The position numbers and the translations under genes were made by a program. A DNA stretch of 64,000 bases from Cephalopachus bancanus (taxonomy: Eukaryota > Chordata > Mammalia > Primates > Tarsiidae). Below, one piece after another: positions 11,743 through 24,239 of the stretch (position 1 is the first letter of the stretch; every line of letters starts with the position of its first letter). The stretch covers positions 2,418,001 to 2,482,000 of the forward strand of contig JAPVLO010000153.1 in NCBI GenBank assembly GCA_027257055.1, read 5' to 3'. The notes under the pieces are model-generated. The model saw only the letters and a list, made by a program, of their open reading frames with translations, was not told where the DNA came from and made no database searches.

Positions 11743-12243
11743 GGTAGTGGCTGGCGGTGCGCTGCCTTGGGGCGCGAGACTGGGTCTGGGGGTGGTAGAA
11801 TAGAGGTAAAGACGCCGTGAGCGGAAACGACCACTTGCCAGGTGTCAGACGCGCGCCCGAGAAATGGTATGCTGGTGAGACCAGGGAAGCAACTCGATCC
11901 CACTTTCTGGATTGTAGCCACTTACCAAGTGCGGCCACCGAAATCTTCAGGCGCCCGATACGTCCCGCCAGCAGCATCACCGCTGATATTAATATTTATA
12001 AGCGGATACTCCCATTCCGTCCTCCTCCCCCAACCCACTAACTCCACCGCCGAGATGAACAAGACCCATCTCAAGGGAAAAGCAGCTCGCTAGTGTTTCC
12101 GACAGATTCTGAGTCAATACACTTCTCACTGAAAAGAAGTTATGGAAGACAATTTGGAGAGAGCGCCCTCGCTTCTCCTTGGCTTCCCTTGGCGAACGCC
12201 TGAACTCTGCACTCTCTACCTTATGACCCCAAGCTCATCTCAC

Positions 12244-12590
12244 CTGAAGTGGCTGAAGCGGCCGAAGCGGTGGCAACTTCGTAAGTCCCCTGGGTCAGCC
12301 CTCAGATGTCCTGGACCCGCCTCCAACCTGTCTTCACCCTCGTCTCGCTCAGTTTGGAACTTGCCAAGCTTTTGGCTTCTCTGAGTCGGGTCTCAGTGGC
12401 TGCCAGTTTTTCGGAACAGGGGTCAGACCAGCCAGTTTTCAAAAACTTGGGAAACCAGAGGGCAGCGGAGTCGGTCAGTGAAGAATGGTCTCGGATTTCT
12501 TGTTTGGATTTTTATTTTCCTTCCTTCCAAGGCGAGTCCCAGCTTTGCAGAGTCCGTAGGTCTCGTCCGCGGGAGGACAGCGTCCAGGTG
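12244..12590 (-). other. PTGER4: PTGER4 non-coding exon 1 (approximate 5' end)
   Basis: Human and mouse PTGER4 have a 5'-UTR intron just upstream of the ATG. On the minus strand a strong donor, CAG followed by GTGAGATG (intron begins at 12243), pairs with a strong acceptor whose pyrimidine-rich tract ends in CCCCCAG at 11786-11792. This gives an intron of about 458 bp (11786-12243) and leaves 43 nt of UTR before the ATG. From memory the human start site lies just under 400 nt upstream of the ATG in the cDNA, which would place the 5' end near 12590. The end is therefore inferred. A second donor, TTG followed by GTAAGT (11925-11920), is an alternative that would leave a far shorter exon. Confidence 0.5.
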
Positions 12591-13110
12591 TGCGGCCGCG
12601 CACAGGTGGCACGGAGCCTCGGTCCCCGGCGCGGGTCGTTCTCCTCCCCAGCCGCGGGCAGCTATCGGAGTTGGCGGCTGCCGCTGAGTCCGCTCCTGGC
12701 GTCCTGGGGACGGCTCGGGGTTCGCTCAACCTGGGGTTCTGACCTGGGGCCGTTCATTTTCCTCCCCGGCTGCCGGGGTTTAGCTCCGCTCTCGCCCTTC
12801 CAGTCTGTACAAACTTTACTCTCCCTTCAAGTTTCCCTGGTGGAGGCGGAGACGCACAGCTCGCGGCCCTGGCGCCCATTGGCTGGACTAGGAGGGGCGG
12901 AGCGCGTCCTCCCTATGCACCGCCCCGGAGCGCGGCGGGGAGGGCGGGGAAGGCGGCCGGGCGGGGGCGGGGCTGCGCGGGTCCCACCGCGGGGGCGGCT
13001 CCCGTGGCTTTCCCGCCCTTATAGGTGTGGAGAGGGAACCGCGGGCCGAGACCCTGGGAAGCCCCGGTGCTTTCCCTGGTATCCCCTTAGCCACTACTGA
13101 ACTCCCTCGG

Positions 13111-15760
13111 CTTTCAGTAGGGCCAAGGCTGAAACCAGCGACTCTTTTTCCTTATTGCCTGCGGCTCAGCGTGGGCTATTTCTCTCCCCTTCTGCCCTCG
13201 GACCGCAGTATCGGGGGCTTGGGAAGGTGGGGGGCAACTGCTTTATGACTCTACCTCGGAGAGGCCGGGGAGGGAGGAGAAGTAGGGTGTCTGTGGAGCG
13301 CGAGCGCGTGTGCGCCTGGGTCAGACTTGGGTGCGCGTAGCGGATGCGGTGGGTGGGTACCAGGATCGGGCGGGGAAACAGCACAGAATCCATCCTCTCG
13401 CCATAAAAGGAGTTAGTTGGCAGTGCCCCGGCTGCAGGCTACGCTTGGTAGAGCACCCTAGGCAAAAAAGAGAGGAGACTGACTGCAGCTCTCCCGGGCA
13501 GGTGGTGGAGCCATGCGTCTTTGGAGAGAGGTGGCGCGTGGGGACAGGGAGAGCTGGTGAGGGTGGAGGGCTGCCCGCGTCACTGCGGAGACCTTTTTTT
13601 CTTCCTCTGGGGACGGGAAAACTGAGCTTCGTGCCGTGGGCCCTGTCGTATTCCTTCCTGTTAGGCAACTTTACCACGAAACCTTTGAAAAGCCAATGGA
13701 GAGTGAAAAAGGGTTCTGAAAGTCCCTCAAGTAAAGGGATTCTTCAGCCTGCACCTCGTGATTAATTTTTGGAAAAGCTCGTTGCTCTACTCTTTTCTTT
13801 GTATTGCAGTTTGACTTATTGTCTGTTGGGGAACAGGTTTTCTGTGTTTTTATTATTTGCCTCTTTCTACTCTGTTTCCTAAAGTCAGAACTAAAACTAA
13901 GAAAATTGTAAAACATCATAATTTAATTAAAACTCTTTCGCACCATTAAAAAACAAAAAGATTGTATGGGCTTTGCACAATTTAATTTCCTGGAAAAACT
14001 TTCCATCTGAGTATACCTTATACCTGCATTTTTGCACATGCCATCTCCTTACAGGGTAAGCAAATAACTCGATTATTTCACATAATAAGGAGGTGCTCAT
14101 TTATTAAATGTTATTTAGTAAATGAGCAAATCTAACTGGTTCCTCGGTTAAACCCAGTAACAAATGAGTAATAAGAGAAGCAAAAAGGGAATTCCAGATT
14201 TCAACTAATTACGGGCCATAAAATATCTAGAAGCATATTTACTTGCAGAGGGTACCATATGGATGTGTTAGCATAGCATCATTCTGTTGCCTATACTACT
14301 TCCTTGTGAGTTTCCAAAGGAAAATCACCTATTTGTTAACCACTATAAAAAGAATCAATGGCATTGGTCATTTTCTCAGAGTCTTCTCTTAACCACCACT
14401 CTAACTAATTCTGTCGTCTGTGCTTCCTTTGAATAGTTAGAATTGTGTCAGCTTAGAAAACAAATCAACACTAGAAAAAAGGAAACTGCGTACTCTGCCC
14501 CACTCCTCACTAACCACTAACTCACGTCGGTTGGTTATCAGTCAGCATGTGAAGGGGTGGGAAGTTCCCTATATTCACTTTCTGCTAATAATTTTTTTTC
14601 AGTTTTTTTTTCCTTTTGAAGCTCCTAAAATGGAAAACAGTTGGATTGGTTCTTGCTAATTTATATGACGAAGAGCATGTTAAATACAAAAACAGAAGCA
14701 CACTGCTAAGATAATTAGTAACTGTAACAGGTGTCAGCAAGTCATTGATAAACAGGGCTTGCTACCAACGGAGCTATTTTTCTTACTAGTCCTTTCATTT
14801 TTCTTTCCATAATAGCTTTAGAAAGATGGACAATAAAAAGAATCAAATACTCAAGACCTAAAAAAATGTAATGAGGTTTATCTTTACACTCTTTTAGTGC
14901 ACGGATTCTAAAAGCCTACATTTGGTCTTCACAAGTAAACATGGAAAGTGTGGGGAACAAATCATTCTTTTATTTTCTTAGCTTGAAAAACTGGGACAGT
15001 GGAGTCAAATTTCCTTCACACTCTGCCAGGAATCTGCATTGCAAAAGGAAAGGAAGAATTGCCATAATTATGTGGGCAATTCTTGTCATTTTTGTATATT
15101 TCAATGAAGAAATTTTTATTTGAAACACTTTTCTATTCTCCCTTGCAGTTTCTGCCACAATCCCTACTTCTCTGCACTGGAGGACCCTAGTTCAGTTCTT
15201 TAAGACTGTCATTAAATCCTCTTTGAAGGTTTGAACTAGTCCAAGAAGTGTCTGACTAATCAGTTTGATCGCTGTATTCTAGCTAATTATTTGACTACTC
15301 TTTTGAGAAAACACTTTAAGGGGGGGTACAATTTAAAAGTCAAGGCTGCTTGGAGACTACTGACCACTTTCACTTTGATTAGTCTGACTTTTCCTTGGAT
15401 CAAAGGAAATATGAGACAGACAGAACCTAGGGTCAGCCATCAGGAATGAGGTATGTAAGAGGATTCTGAGGAGGAAGGCAGAGGATGAGTCAGATCAGGC
15501 CTGGACTCCTTACTACAGCTGGCAGGATCTTAGAGCATTCCTGAAGCACTAACATTCATGTAGCAAACTGTGTTTGCTTTCGTCTTACATGACAGGCCAT
15601 GTGGAGACTCAAAACAGAGTATAAAAGGTATCTATCTGGTACAAAGAACACAATGCCCTTGGGCACATTTGCCCTCCACACGCTCATCCAGTTGGTTTAG
15701 TGGGTTACAAACATGGCATGAGCCTGACCCTGGGCATGGAAAAGAGGCCCATGATTGTGC
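13111..15760. other. PTGER4 5' flank without recognised repeats
   Basis: About 2.6 kb with almost no interspersed repeat. The first part is still fairly GC-rich, then the sequence becomes AT-rich. Repeat-poor DNA next to an inducible promoter is where upstream enhancers would be expected, but no specific site is claimed. Confidence 0.5.
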
Positions 15761-16435
15761 TGTGGCCTGAATGATGTCCTCCCTTTTCAGTATATTTCAA
15801 ATGTGTGGTTTCCTAATTATTTTCATTTTCTAAGCATAAATTTTATGCTGAGTCTAGTGCCTGGAGTTGTTACACATATTAGTACCATGATTAACTCCCC
15901 ATCATCTTTATGTGGCAATGAATTTCTGCTGTGGAGGCTTGTACCCACCAAGTGATTACTTCGGGTTGCCTCTTGCTCTGACAATTACACTCCTTAAAGT
16001 AATGGCTTACTGCTCTTTTATTTTTTGCCTTTTTTTTTTTTGTAGTTCACCATACCTCCATTGTGGATTGGATCAACAGGTAGCAAAAGGAAATTATTAC
16101 CTACTGGGTCTCATTTTTGAAGATACAAGTCGATAAAGCTTTCCTCCTTTAAGAATCTCTTCTAGAGGAGGGAAGGTATTCTGTTTCTATTTCAGTTTCT
16201 TCTCATACCTGAATGGCTGTATTTTTTAGCATGTCAGACGGTACACAGATACATTTACTCCCTGATTTAATCATCAATACCAGTCTCGTCTGCAGCTCAT
16301 GTTAGTTTGCCACTTTCCATAGCTCTTTCACACTTGCATATGCACACGTGGTCTTACTGGCAACCACCTGAGGAGTTTAGGTAAGTGTGATGGAGACTAC
16401 CCTGTTTCATCAAATTCTATTTCCTTTTCCTTTAG

Positions 16436-16720
16436 AACGTGTAGTTGGATGCTATTTCCCAGACTGACCGTTTAGGCGCAGCCCATGTGACTGAATTCTG
16501 GCCAGTGGAACAGAGGTAGAATTGATGTATGTCACTTCCAGGCTGAGTCCCTCCAAGTCCCTGATCCTCCATGCTATCTTTCCTCTTTTGCCCACAAAAT
16601 GCAAGTCCCTGGTATGTGGCAGAGTCACCAGACAGGAGGTAACTGAGCCCCTGAAGGCCTGCATGGAGTAGGGACCTCATTTCAACTGTTCCTTGTTCCA
16701 ACTGTTAACCTATGCTGGCT
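16436..16720 (+). mobile_element. Old interspersed repeat, family unresolved
   Basis: Phrases such as GCCCATGTGACTGAATTCTG followed by GCCAGTGGAACAGAGG match an ancient mammalian repeat that I recognise but cannot name. Related text is visible near 17390-17500 and 35900-36200. Confidence 0.4.
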
Positions 16721-16799
16721 AATATAATATGGTTGGCATCATCTCTCTTCAGTGAATGAGAATGTGGGCACAGAGACACTAGGTTACTTTCTGAGAGTC

Positions 16800-16975
16800 A
16801 CAGGAATTAATATGAATAGCTAAAATTTATCCAATGCTTAGTTTGTGTAAGGCACTGTGCTAAATGCTGTATGCACACACTATCTAATTCTCAAAACAAA
16901 TCTATGAGAAAGGGACTTGGCAATCAGATGCCCATTTTATAGATGAGCAAACCAAAGCTTGGTTAAAAACGTTGA
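16800..16975 (-). mobile_element. MIR SINE
   Basis: Reverse-orientation MIR containing GGCACTGTGCTAAATGCTGT and CCCATTTTATAGATGAG. It is diverged, as expected for this ancient family. Confidence 0.75.
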
Positions 16976-16990
16976 GAGTGTTGTCATTTT

Positions 16991-17273
16991 TTTTTTTTTT
17001 GAGTTGGAGTCTCACTCTGTCACCCAGACTGGAGTGCAGTGGCCACTCCCGGGCACCGCAGCCTTGACCTGCTGGGCTCCGGCGATCCTTCTGCCTCAGC
17101 CTTCCGAGTAGCCGGAATTACAGGCATGCGCTACCACGCCCGGCTGATTTTTGATTTATTGTAGAGATGAAGTCTCACTGCCCAGGTGGGTCTCGAACTC
17201 GCGGGCTCAGGCAATCCACTCACCTCAGCCTCCCAAAGGCACGGGATTATAGGCTGAGCCACTGAGCCTGGCT
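16991..17273 (-). mobile_element. Alu, young local subfamily
   Basis: A full-length reverse Alu bounded by the duplication GAGTGTTGTCATTTTT (16976-16991 and 17274-17289; the T-run overlaps the tail). It has the diagnostic loss of one C in the A-box region (GGCTCAGCCT on the sense strand) and a GCG-type stem before TTCGAGA. Confidence 0.93.
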
Positions 17274-17684
17274 GAGTGTTGTCATTTTTAAAAGGCTACT
17301 CAGTGTCTTAATGTCTTTCCTGTTTGTGGGAATCTTTCACCGTGTGATATTGTTTGGAGGCAAGACCCAGCCTTCCATGGGAGAAGCTAAATGGACCGGA
17401 TTCTCTCTCCATCCCCTTCCAGAATTTGAGCATGTGACCTTTTGTTGGACTATCAGCTGTCACTGCCTAGAAATCTCATCTTGAGGGAGTGGTACAGAGA
17501 CACAGGAGCAGTTTCAGGAGTCATTCACAGCAGCACTGAGTCTGGGGTTTGTGGTGCTGAGGGTCCCACAGTGGCAGTGGCTGTTGGTTGAGGCATCTTA
17601 ACTATGTGGTTAGAATTCTGTGACCTTGGTGGATTTCTGGCTGACAGCCTTCCTGTTGACTCCTTGTGCAACGGTTGTCTTTCT

Positions 17685-17987
17685 TTTTTTTTTTTTTTTT
17701 TTGAGTTGGAGTCTCACTCTGTTGCCCAGGCTGGAGTGCAGTGTCACGCTCACAGCCACACCAGAGTCAACATGCCGGGCTCTGGCCATCCTTCTGCCTC
17801 AGTCTTCCAAGTAGCTGGAACTACAGGTGCATGCTACCATGCCCGGCTAATTTTTTTTTTTTTTAATTGTAGAGACACGGTCTCACCATGTTCCCCAGGC
17901 TGGTCTTGAACCTGCGGACTCAGGCAATCCTCTCACCTCAGCACCTCAAAGTGCTGGGATTTCAGGCTTGAGCCGCCATGTCCTGCC
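17685..17987 (-). mobile_element. Alu, full length
   Basis: A reverse Alu with an 18-T tail and an exact TTGTCTTTCT duplication on both sides. The linker T-run has expanded to about 15. Confidence 0.92.
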
Positions 17988-17997
17988 TTGTCTTTCT

Positions 17998-19479
17998 AAT
18001 ACATTATTTTTCTTCTTTAATTGACCATATTCAGTTTCTGCTGCTTGTATATAATAACCCTCCCTAGTTTTCAGAGTGGTTGAGTAAATTATCAGATCAC
18101 AGTGCTGATCTGCTATTTAGCAGAGCCAAGTTTTAATCTAATCTTCTGATCCCCAACCTGTACCCCTGACCTCTATATTTCTTAGCCCAAACTTGACCTC
18201 CAACCACATAACTCTTTGTCCTCTTTTTTCTCTCTTAACATCGTTGGCTTTGGCATAAAGACAATCTGGGTTCAAGGCCATAGTGGGTAAGTTGTCTAAG
18301 GCTTAATACAAAGAAATTTTAACTAAGTGGGTTATTTTAAACTTTAAGTAATATCATACAAATAAGATGTCTAGTACATATTACAAATCTAACAAATATT
18401 AACCTTTTATTAGTATAGTTACTACATACAATTATGTTCCCCAAATTTACTTCTAATGATTGTTTGGCATAAAGTGTTTAGAGGGTGTTGTGATAAGTTG
18501 AGTATGTAACTTTGGTTAGAATTTATTTTTTGACCCTAACCTCAAATAGCCAAAAACTGATTGTGCATATAATTACAAAGAGATAATTAGAATTAAGGTA
18601 ATTATTCAGATGATTTAGACTATCTTTTCCCTTTTACTGAGGAGAATTACTTTCAAGGAGATGATTTGCATTGTCTACTTACACTGCTTAAATTCACTAC
18701 AATAATTGCTCAGGGGTACATTTAGTGTTGAATATGTAATTATAGTGTAGCTGTTACAGAATAAAATTAGTGAATTTTTCCCTAGACACAGAATTCACCT
18801 GGTTTTCTCCCAGAATAATTTTCTGATTTTTGATTTGGAGATGACTGTTAGAAAAACAGGCACATTTATTAGGGAGAGATGATTGCCAATCTGCCTGGAA
18901 GCAAGGAGTAAATATGATGGTCTTGGGGGTAGAAATTGGGAGGGGACTTTTGTAGTCAAAAGTGGAAAGAAAAAGAATAATGTCTTTGTGAGCAAAGATG
19001 TAGTGAGGAAAGAAGCTACTTTTTGACAGACACAAGGACTCAGCTTGTCTTATCACAGACTGTAACTGTGGAGTCCGTTTTCTTGGCATCACTTCATTCT
19101 GGGTACAACTGGGACCCTGCCCTGCAATAACTGCTGGTGCTTTAGCACAGTGCTTGGCACATCCATGAACACTTGGGCATTCAAGAAATTAACCCTTGAT
19201 CTTTGTGATCCATAGAAGTTTCATTTGGCATTTGGTCTCACAACAATCTCTGCTTCCAATATCTATGTGCATATAATATACAGCTAACCTAAAGAGGCCT
19301 ATGCACAAGTCACTGTCCCCATCCCACCAATGAACATATCCCTTATGCATTTTTGGTTATGTCTGTCTCCCGTCAGCCCAGAACATAGAGAAGCATGATC
19401 CAGTGAGCAGGAAACATTTGCCTGGTGAACTCATTGTACTTAACTGGCCAAATACAAACATTTCTTCCTTTCACCTTTC
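17998..19479. other. Intergenic DNA without recognised elements
   Basis: AT-rich upstream flank. A MIR-like trace near 18245-18290 is too short to call. No gene was found. Confidence 0.45.
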
Positions 19480-19640
19480 CATTCATTCAGCCATTCAACA
19501 AGTGCTATGGAGAGTAGATTGTTTATAACTCTGTGTTATCCTCTGCGTATACTCTTTGAACAAAAATAGTTCCTGCCCTCCTACAACTTACTGTGTAGTA
19601 GGGGAAAGTTTACTTTCCAGAAAGGGAAACAGACATTAGA
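19480..19640 (+). mobile_element. L2-like fragment
   Basis: The run CATTCATTCAGCCATTCAAC, followed by a line with TTCCTGCCCTCCTACAACTTA, has the order of an L2 3' region. It is diverged. Confidence 0.5.
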
Positions 19641-20997
19641 TGTAAGCACACACAAATATACAGTTACCCACCGTGATCCACACTATGAAAAAAAGAACAG
19701 GAGAGAGTTCCTTGAGATTTGAGATCAGGGATGGCCATTCTGAAGGCGTGGTACATTCTAATGAGGGTATTGCTTGTTCCTTTTCATCAAAAACAGGTTG
19801 CCTTCCACCCCAAGTGCAGGAAGTAGGAAGCACATTCTGGCTCAGAGCGCCATATCTGTCCTAATGGCTCAGAGAAGAAAGGTTGAGATCCTACAGGCCA
19901 AGAAGATTTCTGAGAATTCTTATTTACTCAGGGACTGAATAAATCTGAGTGAGGAACATTCAATATGGGAAAACATCAATGTCTGAAAAGAGCAACCTAT
20001 GACCTAAGAGAATCAGTCACTTCACTGTGATACTTAGTGAAACTATAACAGAAGTTCAAATCTCTGAGTTGGTGGGGAGGGAAGATGAAGTAGAATTGTT
20101 TTCTGATGATAATACCAACTTCACCATCTGTTGAAATTCAAGCCAAGAATTGGTTTTAGACTTGGTCTGCTTCTTGCCTTTCAGGTTAATGAGTATAGTT
20201 TTTCTATAAAATTATTGGTTATATATTAAAAGAGCCATAGCCTTTGCCTAAAATAGATATGCAGAAGGATTCATTTGCTTAACAGAAGAAAAACAAGTGC
20301 CTTTTGAAATGACCTAATTTGAGGGCAGATAAATCAAATATGATTTTTTTTTCTCTCTCAATCCTGAATGAATGTAAAAATGTCAATTGACAAACACTAA
20401 AAACTTTGTGAAATTTTAATGGCTGAAAGGACAGCATGCACTTTCAAAATAGTCTTGCTGTTTAATGATCTGTCTTCATCTCTGACAGTATTCCATCCTG
20501 CTACAGGGATTTGAAAAGACATAGGGCAGTACATTGTCAAAATGTGATTCACTCTGAATCTGGTTGAACTCTATCCAGCTTAAACTTTGATAGCAATTGT
20601 TTCTTGCATAAGTATTCCACCTATAGATTAAAGCACTTTTAAATGAATCATAAAAAGTATTCTTTAGTTTTATTTTCCTTTTCTTGGCTTGCATCTCGTT
20701 AAATTTTGTTTCCCAAATTTAACATTAAAAAAAAACAACAAACCTTCAAAAACTGGAAGTAAAATATATTTTCCTCTTGAGAGGATATATTCTAGGTGAA
20801 GCTTTACCTGTGCTCACATCATTGAGGAGATTTTGTTTACAGACTCCTCTAAGTTCTTACATGCTATACAGTCACCTAAACTTCAAGGCATGGTACTAGA
20901 AGTGCCCATTTTATGAAGTACCCACGAGTCTTGATTGTCACAGAAAGTCCAAGGATCTCTCTTTTTTAGCCTGAGTAATAGATCATTCAGCTTTTAA
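19641..20997. other. Intergenic DNA without recognised elements
   Basis: Nothing can be supported beyond AT-rich unique sequence. Confidence 0.45.
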
Positions 20998-21016
20998 CCT
21001 CAAATCAAATTTTTTA

Positions 21017-21320
21017 TTTTTTCTTTCTTTCTTTATTTTTTGAGTCAGAGTCTTTTCTGTCACCCAGGCTGGAGTGCAGTGGCATGATCCAGGTCACTGC
21101 AACCTTGACCTGCTGGGCTCAGGCGATCCTTCCACCTCAGCCTTCCAAGTAGCTGGAACTATAACCACACGCCACTGTGCCTGACTAATTTTTTGACTTA
21201 TTGTAGAGATGAGGTCTTTCCAGGTTGTCCAGGCTGGTCCCAAATCCTTGGGCTCAGGCAATCCTCTCACCCAGATCACCCAAAGTGCTGGAATTTATAG
21301 GCATGAACCACTGCGCCTGG
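21017..21320 (-). mobile_element. Alu, full length
   Basis: A reverse Alu with a TTTC-interrupted tail. The flanks carry CCTCAAATCAAATTTTTTA (20998-21016) and CCTCAAATAAAATTTTTA (21321-21338), a clear duplication. Confidence 0.92.
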
Positions 21321-22129
21321 CCTCAAATAAAATTTTTAGTTCTAACTGAAGGCTAGTATTAAAGGAGGAAAGATTTAAAAATATATCTTTTAAGAATTCC
21401 TATCTTTTAAGAATTTTTCATTGGCATTTTTTAAGGGTTAGGTTACTCTTTTGACACTTGGATAGCATGTGTTTTTACATTTGACTTTTCTTCCTGTTTT
21501 ACTGAGATGAGATTTGTATAAGAGGGTTAGAGGATTGGGTCTGCTGTATACAGACTTGCACAAACACATTCACTTTTAGAGATGGACATCCCAGATTTCG
21601 GTAGCCTTATGAAAGCTATATTTATCAGAAAATGTTTAATTCTGTCCAGGTAATTCCGAGATTGCTGTGTGGGGGTTGTGGGAGATGGGAGGGGTGCTAG
21701 TTTTTAGAGGCTTGGAGGAAACATTTTTTGCAGAGCCAGTATCCATTCTATGACCCTTGTTCATTGTAGTGGCATTTTATGCTTGGAGCAGATGCTAACA
21801 CCTCATTTTCGCCTTCCAGCCCTAATTATAATGAAAGGTTTCCTAGAATTCATATTAAGGGTCACTATTGAGAGCTTCCCTTCTATACAATCCCTTCCTT
21901 AATAAACTGCTCTGCAACAGTGTTGACCCCTCCACTCCTCCCTGGAGTGGCCATAATGTATTGTACTTTAAATCACTGAACTCATGAGTCTAGACAACCA
22001 GGATTCTGGACACTTGTCCAAAATGCTTGGGCAGTTAAACCAAGCAGAACTTTACTTCTTCTCTCCTTTTTTCCACTTTTTTCTCCTTGTCTCTTTCCAT
22101 CTTTCTTCATTTCTCACTTATTATCATCA

Positions 22130-22300
22130 ACCTCAATAGCTGACGTTTATTAAGCATTTGCCACATGCTAGGCAGAGTGCAAAGTGCTTTTAGTAAATTA
22201 TTTTCCCTATTTTACAAATGAAGATACTGAGTTGGAGAGAAGTTAAATCATTTTGTCCAAGGTCACAGAGTTCATAATACTGTGGAAGAGAGTGTGTGTT
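22130..22300 (-). mobile_element. MIR SINE
   Basis: Reverse MIR with TTTATTAAGCATTTGCCACA and the TTTTACAAATGAAGATACTG core, then CCAAGGTCACAGAG. Confidence 0.75.
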
Positions 22301-22345
22301 GTTGACTACTGAATTATATTATCCTACTCCTAAACAAAAGAACAA

Positions 22346-22648
22346 GCCTGGATGTGGTGGCTCACGCCTGTAACCCCAGAACTTTAGGAGGATTGTTTGA
22401 GCCCAGGAGTTCAAGACCAGCCTGGGCAACGATACCTGGTGGTTTTTTTTTTTTTTTAAATAAAATAAAACAATTAGCCAGGCGTGGTAGAACATGCCTG
22501 CAGTCCTAGCTACTTGGGAAGCAGAGACAGGAGGATTGCTTGTGCCCAGGAGTTTGAGACTGTGGTGAGCCATGATCATGCCACTGCACTCTAGCCTGAG
22601 TGACAGAACGAGACTCTGTCTCTAAAAAAAAAAAAAAAAAAAAAAAAA
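22346..22648 (+). mobile_element. Alu, full length
   Basis: A forward Alu with both arms. The linker has an unusual T-run followed by AAATAAAATAAAA, and the 3' tail is about 24 A. The left arm lacks about 20 bp after GTAACCCCAGAACTTTAG. Confidence 0.9.
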
Positions 22649-23009
22649 CCGAAAAAGCAGAAACTACCACATTTCAATAAAGTAATAGAGATAAAACTTC
22701 TCTGAATAATAATGATGCATTCAGTCTAGCCATCCCCTGTCCATCTCTGTACCCTCAAGAAACAGCTACCAGAAACAGGAAGCCAGAAAAGCTTTGATTT
22801 TATAGACACTTATTTTAATTTTCTATTTTATGTGGGAATACTTTATACTTCTGCAGCTGCTAAGAGGATGGATATTTTCTATGATGTTTAAATGATCAGG
22901 TACTTCCTTGTGAAATCTCTGTCTTATTCTATTCACAAATATTGTGAAAATCAACTTTCTTGCTTGCTTTGAGCCTGTGCCTAAAGATAAATTGGAGAGT
23001 TGTGTCAAT

Positions 23010-23320
23010 AACAGACACGGAACAAGTGCAAGCTACGTGCCAGGGATTGTACTAAGCCCTTGATCTTTATCTTAGTTAAGCCTATGGCAAACCTACAGGG
23101 GGTGCAGCATTATTGCCCATTTTACAGAAGAGTGAACTGAGGCTTAGCCATAGGCCCTTCACTAAGTCATTGGGAGGAGAAGGATAAGAGAGTGATTGAC
23201 TAACCAACCACTAAATTATAGGGAGGTGGTGTAGCATGATGAGTGGGAGGTCAGGCTTTAGCTGTACTTAGCTGTGTAATTTTGGACAAATGAACTTCCT
23301 GAAGGTTTCCTTTTGTTTCA
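23010..23320. mobile_element. Two adjacent MIR fragments
   Basis: 23010-23160 is reverse MIR (CCCATTTTACAGAAGAGTGA). 23225-23320 resembles a forward MIR (AGCTGTGTAATTTTGGACAA). Confidence 0.6.
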
Positions 23321-24041
23321 CTGTTAGGTCTTACTGTGGCTAGCCACTTTCCCAGCGCCATCAACAGATGTCACTGCCAAGACTGCCTCTAATAGCACAA
23401 ATCTTGGCTCTTTCATCACTGAACAGCTTGTATGTGCTTATTGGTGGCTTCAGCACTAACAGGCAGTAATACACACACCATGAGGCTTCTTAAGTCTTCA
23501 TAAGAATACAGACTTCATCACCTGTAGTTCTCTCTGGATGTAAAGTCAGTAAGAAAATCTGCATTCACTTTGGTGCATCTTTTTTTTATTTTTATGGAAG
23601 ATAGGCCAGGAATGGGCACCCTATCTTCAAAGGAGGGAAAGATTAGCATTAACTCAGCGATCACATACAGCAGAGGGAGAAATAGATTACTATTCTTCTT
23701 CTTCCTACACATATTACAGACATTGTTGATCAGCAACCTCACTGCTTTCTTCAAGGGTTCACCACCAATCTACTAGTGATGCCACAAGAAATGAACCTTA
23801 TTTGCCAGGTTTAATATGTAGAGTGGACACTAAGAGACACTAATAGATGGTGGTTTTACAAACTTGTGAAGGTATGTATCTATGAGGTCCCCTTTGCCTA
23901 GGCAATTATGGAAGGGCTTTGAAGATCTTTAATCAGACTTTTTTTGCTTTGAAAAGCAAACTTTGTATCAAGAGTATGAGATGGGCATAGAGGAGAGAGA
24001 TTATGATCACTAAATATGGCACTTTAAAAATATTCTCACCT

Positions 24042-24239
24042 GTCTAGTTTTAATAAAAACTTAATTTTTTATTAAAACTAGGCAGGTGTGGTAGTGTGCG
24101 CCTGTAGTTCCAGCTACTTGGAAGACTGAGGTGGAAGGATCGCTGGAGCCTAGTGGGTTGACACTGGGATGACCGTGCATGTGTCATGGCACTCCAGCCT
24201 GGGCGACAGAGTGAAATTCCAACTCAAAAAAATAAAAAA
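24042..24239 (+). mobile_element. 5'-truncated Alu with a foldback hairpin at its 5' end
   Basis: Only the linker and right arm of an Alu are present. They lie between perfect 17-bp duplications TAAAAATATTCTCACCT (24025-24041 and 24240-24256). Before the Alu sequence is a perfect 16-bp inverted repeat (24044-24059 and 24066-24081) with a 6-nt loop. Its right arm runs into the Alu linker, so the 5' end of the cDNA seems to have folded back on itself. Confidence 0.9.

Larger units (their letters stand above)
10480..13110. promoter_or_regulatory. PTGER4: CpG island and probable PTGER4 promoter
   Basis: GC content and CpG density jump from about 10480 and fall off near 13110, covering coding exon 2, the 5' UTR and the upstream flank. 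The densest part (12880-13020) has repeated GGGCGG/GGGGCGG Sp1-type boxes and an ATTGG (12878-12882), which is CCAAT on the gene strand. A CTATAA on the gene strand lies at 13019-13024. A GC-rich TATA-poor or weak-TATA promoter fits what is reported for EP4. The core start site cannot be fixed from sequence alone, and divergent transcription to the right is possible. Confidence 0.75.

Noticed and set aside
11056..11820. 254-codon ORF on the plus strand
   Set aside because: It is antisense to PTGER4 exon 2 and stays open only because of the GC-rich coding sequence opposite. Its protein is low-complexity with no domain.
12306..13100. 264-codon ORF in the CpG island
   Set aside because: GC-rich promoter sequence lacks stops by composition. 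No homology recognised and no splice or Kozak support. A divergent non-coding transcript is possible but unsupported.
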